From: Actinomycetota bacterium
Lineage (GTDB): Bacteria > Actinomycetota > Actinomycetes > Nanopelagicales > Nanopelagicaceae
Assembly: GCA_009698045.1 (NCBI GenBank)
Contig: WLRE01000036.1
Span: forward strand, 1-11,700
Length of the DNA: 11,700 nucleotides
Direction of reading: 5' to 3'
The notes under the pieces are model-generated. The model was given only the letters and a program-made list of their open reading frames with translations, ran no database searches and had not been told where the DNA came from. This document shows, in pieces, positions 7,006-11,700 of this stretch. How positions within the stretch are numbered: position 1 is the stretch's first letter; the number at the start of each line of letters is the position of its first letter. A program made the translations under genes and the position numbers.

Positions 7006-7830
7006 ATGTTAAAGACTTTAGGAAAAGCGACTAAGTTCTCTGTTCTTGGAATCTGGTTTGTCTTCACTATATTTCCGCTCTATTGGATGTTCTTGACCTC
7101 TATTCGCCCAGTGCGCGAGACGACCAAGAAGTTCTACTATCCACATGGCAATTCAACTCTTGATAATTACCGCAAACTCTTTGAGCAGTATTCCTTTGGT
7201 ACATATATGCGGAACTCATTTGTTGTGGCCTTTGCCGCATCAGCTTTCGTTATCTTTATCGGAATGATGGGTGCATATGCACTTGCTCGCTATCGCTTCA
7301 AGGGTAAAGCCCAGATCATGTTGGTCTTCCTCGTTACCCAGATGATTCCAGGTCTTATTGCACTAGCTCCGCTCTATCTCTTGTTATCAAAGGTGCATCT
7401 ACTAAACACGTTGTATGCGCTGATTCTCTGTTACGTCGGAGGAATGATTCCCTTTGCCACCGTGATGCTGCGAGGGTTCTTGCAGCGAATCCCACCTGAA
7501 CTCGACGAGGCAGCGCTCATCGATGGCTGCAACCGCTTTACTGCGCTATTTCGCGTGGTCTTCCCGGTTGCACTTCCCGGAATTGCAGCAACCTTCATCT
7601 TCTCCTTTGTTCAATGTTGGAATGAGCTCTTCTTGGCGATGGTTCTCATCGACTCTGAGGGCAATAAAACATTCCCAGTTGCCGAACGCTCTTTTATTGG
7701 CGCGTATTACATTGAATGGGGCGGTTTAGCTGCATCAGTCATGATTGGAATTATTCCTACTGTGGTGATGTTCGCATTGATGTCTAAGTTTATGATCTCT
7801 GGCTTATCTGCCGGAATCGTTAAGGGCTAG
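7006..7830 (+). CDS. ABC sugar transporter permease, MalG/UgpE type
   Basis: This 274-residue membrane protein is the second half of the channel. It has the typical MalG N-terminus: a first helix at about 11-31 (FSVLGIWFVFTIFPLYWMFL), then SIRP. A NYRKLF segment near 54-59 precedes the periplasm-like loop and helix 2 (about 69-93). The EAA loop is at about 168-188 (EAALIDGCNRFTALFRVVFP). Three more hydrophobic segments follow, and the family C-terminal pattern KFMISGLSAGIVKG closes the protein. It starts 3 nt after the first permease and ends 2 nt before the aminotransferase, so transport and catabolic genes form one transcription unit. Confidence 0.95.
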   Translation: MLKTLGKATKFSVLGIWFVFTIFPLYWMFLTSIRPVRETTKKFYYPHGNSTLDNYRKLFEQYSFGTYMRNSFVVAFAASAFVIFIGMMGAYALARYRFKGKAQIMLVFLVTQMIPGLIALAPLYLLLSKVHLLNTLYALILCYVGGMIPFATVMLRGFLQRIPPELDEAALIDGCNRFTALFRVVFPVALPGIAATFIFSFVQCWNELFLAMVLIDSEGNKTFPVAERSFIGAYYIEWGGLAASVMIGIIPTVVMFALMSKFMISGLSAGIVKG

Positions 7831-7832
7831 CC

Positions 7833-8984
7833 ATGAAATTTGACCTAGAAGAATATAGGTCGGCGTGGCAGCTCGATCCCAATGTCCACCACATTAACCA
7901 CGGCTCCTTTGGTGCAATTCCTACGGTGGTTCGCGAAGAACAAGCCCGCTGGTCAGATCATGTGCAGAACAATCCGGTTCAGTTCTACGCACGAGAAGCG
8001 ATGCCTGCAGTACAAGCAGCGCGTGGAAAAATTGCAGAATTCTTAGGTCAACGTGCCGATCAAATAGCTCTGGTGCGCAACACCACCGAAGGTTCTTCCA
8101 CCACGATGCGCGGATTTCCCTTTAAAGCGGGGGATGAAGCCGTTGTTCTTGATCACGAATATGGCGCAGTTACTTACGGAGTAGAACGAGCAATCGTTGC
8201 AGCTGGTGGGCGACTTGTAGAAGTTAAAGTTCCTCGCTTAGCCAGCGATGAGGAAGTTGTAAAAATCGTTGAAGCGGCTTTTACTCCAAAGACTGTTATG
8301 TTCGTCGTGGATCACGTAACTTCTGCAACTGCGCGCACTTTTCCGGTGCAAGCACTGAGCGATCTCTGCCGTTCGCGCGGCATTGCTATTGTGATTGATG
8401 CTTCACATGTACCAGGAAATATTGACTTAGACCTTGATAAGTTGGATCCCGATTTTTGGTTCGGCAATCTCCACAAATGGTGCTCCGCCCCGCTTGGCAC
8501 AGGCGTTTATCGCATTGCCGATCGATGGAAAGAAATTATGCGTCCGCTAATTGTCTCCTGGCAGGATTTTGAACCTTATCCACTGCAGTGGGACATGCTC
8601 GGTACCGTCGATTTAAGTGCCTGGCTTGCTGCTCCGACCGCAATAGATTTCTACGCAAAGATTGGCTGGGATCGTGCGCGCAAGGCAAATATCGCGCGCA
8701 TGCGCTACGGCCGAGATTTAGCCATGGCAGAACTCGGAATTGGTGCGGATCAATTGCGCGAGGAGGAGCTGCCACTCGGCGTTGTTCCGCTCTTCAGGAT
8801 GAGTGGTGGCCGCGAAGGCTGCGCCGCTCTACAGGCCAAGATTGCAACTGAATACAAGATTGAAGTTCCTATTACGACCTATAGCGATAGCGAGCTTTAT
8901 TTCATGCGAATATCTGGACAGTTGTATAACACTGCCCTAGATTATGAAGCGCTCATTCCTATGATTCGAAAAGAATTGAAGTAA
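7833..8984 (+). CDS. Class V PLP-dependent aminotransferase, isopenicillin N epimerase (CefD)-like
   Basis: The 383-residue product is a cytosolic fold-type I PLP enzyme of the class V aminotransferase / CefD-like group. NHGSFGAIP near residues 22-30 and NTTEGSSTTMRGF near 83-95 match the family N-terminal and phosphate-binding regions. D189 in IVIDASH should bind the pyridine nitrogen, and K215 in GNLHKWCSAPLGTGV is the expected Schiff-base lysine. Length is normal and the fold appears complete. Members include epimerases, aminotransferases and C-S or N-C lyases such as EgtE, so the exact reaction is open. It follows the permease by 2 nt and is followed after 2 nt by the E1-like enzyme, so it probably acts on the imported compound or its first metabolite. 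Its tight position inside a sugar-importer operon is the unusual aspect. Confidence 0.9.
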   Translation: MKFDLEEYRSAWQLDPNVHHINHGSFGAIPTVVREEQARWSDHVQNNPVQFYAREAMPAVQAARGKIAEFLGQRADQIALVRNTTEGSSTTMRGFPFKAGDEAVVLDHEYGAVTYGVERAIVAAGGRLVEVKVPRLASDEEVVKIVEAAFTPKTVMFVVDHVTSATARTFPVQALSDLCRSRGIAIVIDASHVPGNIDLDLDKLDPDFWFGNLHKWCSAPLGTGVYRIADRWKEIMRPLIVSWQDFEPYPLQWDMLGTVDLSAWLAAPTAIDFYAKIGWDRARKANIARMRYGRDLAMAELGIGADQLREEELPLGVVPLFRMSGGREGCAALQAKIATEYKIEVPITTYSDSELYFMRISGQLYNTALDYEALIPMIRKELK

Positions 8985-8986
8985 CT

Positions 8987-11362
8987 GTGTCCATAGATCC
9001 ACAAGAGTTAAAAACGCTGGAAGAGATTCAACAGCGAATCCTCTGGCTTGCTGTCCGCATGATTGACCATGCAAATCATGATCGTCCGAATATCGATGGA
9101 CTTAAAGTTGGCGGACATCAAGCATCTAGTGCATCCATGATTTCAATCATGACCGCTTTGTATATGCACCATCTTGGCGCCGAGGACCGAGTTAGCGTTA
9201 AGCCACATGCCTCGCCCGTCTTTCACTCCATTCAGTATTTATTAGGCAATCTTGATAAGAAGTACCTCACCACCTTGCGACAAGCAGGGGGATTGCAGTC
9301 ATATCCATCTCGAACGAAAGATCCAGATACCGTGGACTTCTCCACCGGTTCAGTGGGCCTTGGTGCTGCTGCACCACTCTTTGCCGGTGTTACTCGTCGA
9401 TATGTAGATGCGCACTTTGGTAAGCGCCCTGAATCCCGTTTCATCGCACTCATTGGCGATGCTGAACTCGACGAAGGAAATATTTGGGAAGCAGTAGCAG
9501 ATCCTGCTACTCACGCGCTGGGCAATGTGATGTGGGTGGTGGACTTTAATCGCCAATCGTTAGACCGAGTTATTCCTGGTATCCGGATTGCACAATGGCG
9601 TTCACAATTTGAAGCAGCAGGTTGGCAAGTTCTAGAAGTTAAATATGGCTCAAAGTTAAAGCGAGCTTTTGCTGAAAAGGGCTCCGATGCATTTAAGCAG
9701 TGGTTTGATGACATTCCCAATGAGCAGTATCAATCACTTTACGCACAAAAGGCAGATGAAGTACGTGCTCGTTTCCTAGATGGCGCACCTTCGGGCGTCG
9801 CCGAATTTCTCAAGAAATATTCCGACGCAGAACTTTTTGAAATATTAAGTGACCTGGGTGGACATAATCTCGAGTCGTTGGTCGAAACTTTTGAAGCAGC
9901 CGATGCTATTACTGACCGCCCTACAGTTGTATTTGCTTATACCGTCAAAGGCTGGGGCTTGCCGATTGCCGGAGATCCGCGCAACCACTCCGCACAAATT
10001 TCGACTGAACAGATTGATGCCCTTCGCAGCAAGCATGGCTTAACTCCCGAAAATGAATGGAAAGCTTTCGCTCTCGAAAGTGATGCCGGCAAGTTCTGTG
10101 CCTTGCGTTCTGCGGCACTTCGTCGCCCAGAGAACACGGGCGTGATCGATGCAATCATCCCAATTACTACTAATGTAAAGAGCACCGGCATGACTTCTAC
10201 GCAAGAAGCATTCGGCCGTGTTCTCTCTGAGATCAGCCGCGATGAGAAGATTCGTCCTTACCTGGTGACTACCGCGCCCGATGTAGCTACCTCGACCAAC
10301 CTCGGCGGATTTATTAACCGCGCTGGTGTATTTCATCCACAAGATTTGCGCCGCTGGAATGAAGACGCTGTACTCAAGTGGGCCGAAGGTCCTACTGGAC
10401 AACATATTGAGCTTGGCATATCAGAGATGAATCTCTTCATGCTCCTTGCAATGCTCGGACTTTCAGGCGACCACTCCAACCAACCACTTATTCCTATCGG
10501 CACCGTGTACGACCCGTTTGTGTTGCGCGGGCTTGATGCATTTATATACGGCGTATATTCCGGATCAAAATTCATTATTACCGGTACTCCTTCTGGCGTA
10601 ACGCTCGCACCCGAGGGCGGCGCGCATCAATCCACCATTACTCCCTCTGTTGGTATGGAAATTCCTGGAGTTGTGCTGATGGAGCCCGCTTATGTTCAAG
10701 CACTTGATTGGTTGCTCTGCGATTCCATTGCACACGTGGCAGGAAGCAAGAGCGATACCACGCCAGATTTACGACCTAACGAGTTAGCATTTTATTTCCG
10801 ATTGACCACGCGCCCCATTGATCAAACTCCATTTATCGAAGCGCGCGAACGACTCGGTGAGGCAGTTCTACGTAGCCAAGTTTTAGCGGGTGCTTATCGC
10901 TTAGTGGATGGTCGATTAGCGCAAGGCGCACAGCATGAAGATGCAAACGCTCCAGTTGTTCATTTAGTCGGCACTGGTTCAATCATGCCAGAAGTACTCG
11001 AGGCAGCTAAAGAGTTAGCTTCCGAGGGCGTCATTGCGCACGTCGTCGATATAACTTCTCCTGGACGTTTGTACGGCGCTTGGCAGCGCACCTTAAAACA
11101 AGGAATTCGCACTGCACACACGCCATCCTTCCCAGGGTCTATGCGTCCAATCTTTACTGAACGCGCGCCGATCGTCTCGGTTCATGATGGCGCATCACAT
11201 GCACTCGCATGGTTGGGTTCAGCGCTCGGAATGCCACAAGTGGCAATGGGCGTAGATTCCTTTGGGCAATCCGGAACAATCCAAGATTTGTATAAGATCC
11301 ATGATTTAGATTCCGGCTCCATTGTCAATGGCGCATTGGCTGCACTGAGTCTCAACGTTTAA
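8987..11362 (+). CDS. ThDP-dependent pyruvate dehydrogenase E1-like / transketolase-like enzyme
   Basis: This 791-residue enzyme carries all three domains of homodimeric AceE-type E1 and transketolase in one chain. The ThDP/Mg motif is GDAELDEGN at 158-165 with DFN at 186-188. Likely active-site histidines are H44 (GGHQAS), H74 (KPHASP), H334 (NHSAQ) and H547 (GGAHQST). The catalytic Glu is E480 (GQHIELGISEMN). A C-terminal domain with VGTGSIMPEVLEAAKELASEG lies at about 657-681. It lacks most of the N-terminal segment that precedes the equivalent position in E. coli AceE, the part involved in E2 binding, and no E2 or E3 gene is nearby, so a stand-alone ketolase, lyase or decarboxylase is as likely as a complex subunit. 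The start is GTG 8987, 2 nt after the aminotransferase stop, with only a weak upstream GAAG. The reaction and substrate are unknown. Confidence 0.85.
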   Translation: MSIDPQELKTLEEIQQRILWLAVRMIDHANHDRPNIDGLKVGGHQASSASMISIMTALYMHHLGAEDRVSVKPHASPVFHSIQYLLGNLDKKYLTTLRQAGGLQSYPSRTKDPDTVDFSTGSVGLGAAAPLFAGVTRRYVDAHFGKRPESRFIALIGDAELDEGNIWEAVADPATHALGNVMWVVDFNRQSLDRVIPGIRIAQWRSQFEAAGWQVLEVKYGSKLKRAFAEKGSDAFKQWFDDIPNEQYQSLYAQKADEVRARFLDGAPSGVAEFLKKYSDAELFEILSDLGGHNLESLVETFEAADAITDRPTVVFAYTVKGWGLPIAGDPRNHSAQISTEQIDALRSKHGLTPENEWKAFALESDAGKFCALRSAALRRPENTGVIDAIIPITTNVKSTGMTSTQEAFGRVLSEISRDEKIRPYLVTTAPDVATSTNLGGFINRAGVFHPQDLRRWNEDAVLKWAEGPTGQHIELGISEMNLFMLLAMLGLSGDHSNQPLIPIGTVYDPFVLRGLDAFIYGVYSGSKFIITGTPSGVTLAPEGGAHQSTITPSVGMEIPGVVLMEPAYVQALDWLLCDSIAHVAGSKSDTTPDLRPNELAFYFRLTTRPIDQTPFIEARERLGEAVLRSQVLAGAYRLVDGRLAQGAQHEDANAPVVHLVGTGSIMPEVLEAAKELASEGVIAHVVDITSPGRLYGAWQRTLKQGIRTAHTPSFPGSMRPIFTERAPIVSVHDGASHALAWLGSALGMPQVAMGVDSFGQSGTIQDLYKIHDLDSGSIVNGALAALSLNV

Positions 11363-11380
11363 GCGCCATATCAATCGCGC

Positions 11381-11700
11381 ATGAGCCCTACTCGTTCGCT
11401 CACAATTCCACTTCTCATCGAACTCGCGCGCGAGATTGCACTCAAGGGCGAACGCACACTATTAGGTGTCACCGGTGCACCAGGCGCCGGTAAATCAACA
11501 GTTACCACTGCCATCGTCAGCGCGCTTGGTCCGGAGCTAGCAGTCATCGCTCCGATGGATGGATTTCATATGCAGAATTCCAAACTCCATGACCTAAATC
11601 GGCGCGATCGAAAAGGTGCACCAGATACCTTTGAAGTTGATGCATTTGTTGGACTACTTGAGCAGCTTAAGTTTCAGCGCGATGAGATTATTTATGCCCC
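11381..11700 (+). CDS. P-loop kinase, YggC/FrcK (pantothenate kinase/uridine kinase-like), 3' end outside window
   Basis: Only the first 106 codons are present. Walker A is GAPGAGKST at residues 32-40, and MDGFHMQN at 59-66 is the substrate-side motif typical of the CoaA/uridine kinase/phosphoribulokinase-like group. The RRDRKGAPDTFEVDAF stretch is typical of the YggC/FrcK branch, whose members are often encoded next to sugar importers and are thought to phosphorylate sugars or nucleosides. ATG 11381 is the first start after an in-frame TAA (11360-11362, the stop of the upstream gene). No Shine-Dalgarno is evident in the 18-nt gap, so translation may be coupled. It probably phosphorylates the imported compound or a cleavage product. 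Confidence 0.85.
   Translation, partial: MSPTRSLTIPLLIELAREIALKGERTLLGVTGAPGAGKSTVTTAIVSALGPELAVIAPMDGFHMQNSKLHDLNRRDRKGAPDTFEVDAFVGLLEQLKFQRDEIIYA

Overview
The window looks like a chromosomal segment of a Gram-positive, roughly mid-GC actinobacterium. A free-living aquatic lineage such as the Nanopelagicales (acI) or a relative is a plausible guess. The reasons are an ABC sugar-importer operon without its own ATPase, frequent TTG/GTG starts with good Shine-Dalgarno sites, tightly packed genes, and secreted Gly-rich/LamG surface proteins. The assignment rests on style and context, not on a marker gene.

Left part (1-4209, minus strand): two cell-surface genes in the same direction. The upstream one (start 4209) is a single-pass membrane protein with a short acidic cytoplasmic tail and a Cys-containing outer domain. 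The downstream one (start 3473) is a very large secreted protein that runs off the left edge. It has at least 1157 codons, a signal peptide, and a repeated architecture of Gly-rich domain, Ig-like domain and LamG-like domain. The second LamG is cut by the window edge. The striking CCACCACC-rich plus strand in 600-3250 is simply the complement of its glycine codons.

Middle (4210-4608): the divergent control region. It holds a weak inverted repeat, a 10-bp-phased direct repeat array (GTTCAA x3 plus one degenerate unit), a candidate promoter with a palindrome between its -35 and -10 elements, a possible 5'-UTR hairpin, and a strong Shine-Dalgarno that places the binding-protein start at TTG 4609.

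Right part (4609-11700, plus strand): one compact transport and catabolism operon. It encodes a secreted solute-binding protein, a perfect hairpin with a GCAA tetraloop in the only sizeable gap, a MalF-type permease, a MalG-type permease, a class V (CefD-like) PLP aminotransferase, a 791-residue ThDP enzyme resembling homodimeric pyruvate dehydrogenase E1/transketolase, and the first 106 codons of a YggC/FrcK-like P-loop kinase. Most gene junctions are 2-3 nt. No ATPase is present, so a shared MsiK/MalK-type ATPase is presumably used.

The likely logic is import of a sugar-like or amino-polyol compound, transamination, ThDP-dependent C-C cleavage or ketol transfer, and phosphorylation. The substrate cannot be read from the sequence. 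This transporter-aminotransferase-E1-like-kinase set is the best candidate in the window for an undescribed catabolic pathway.
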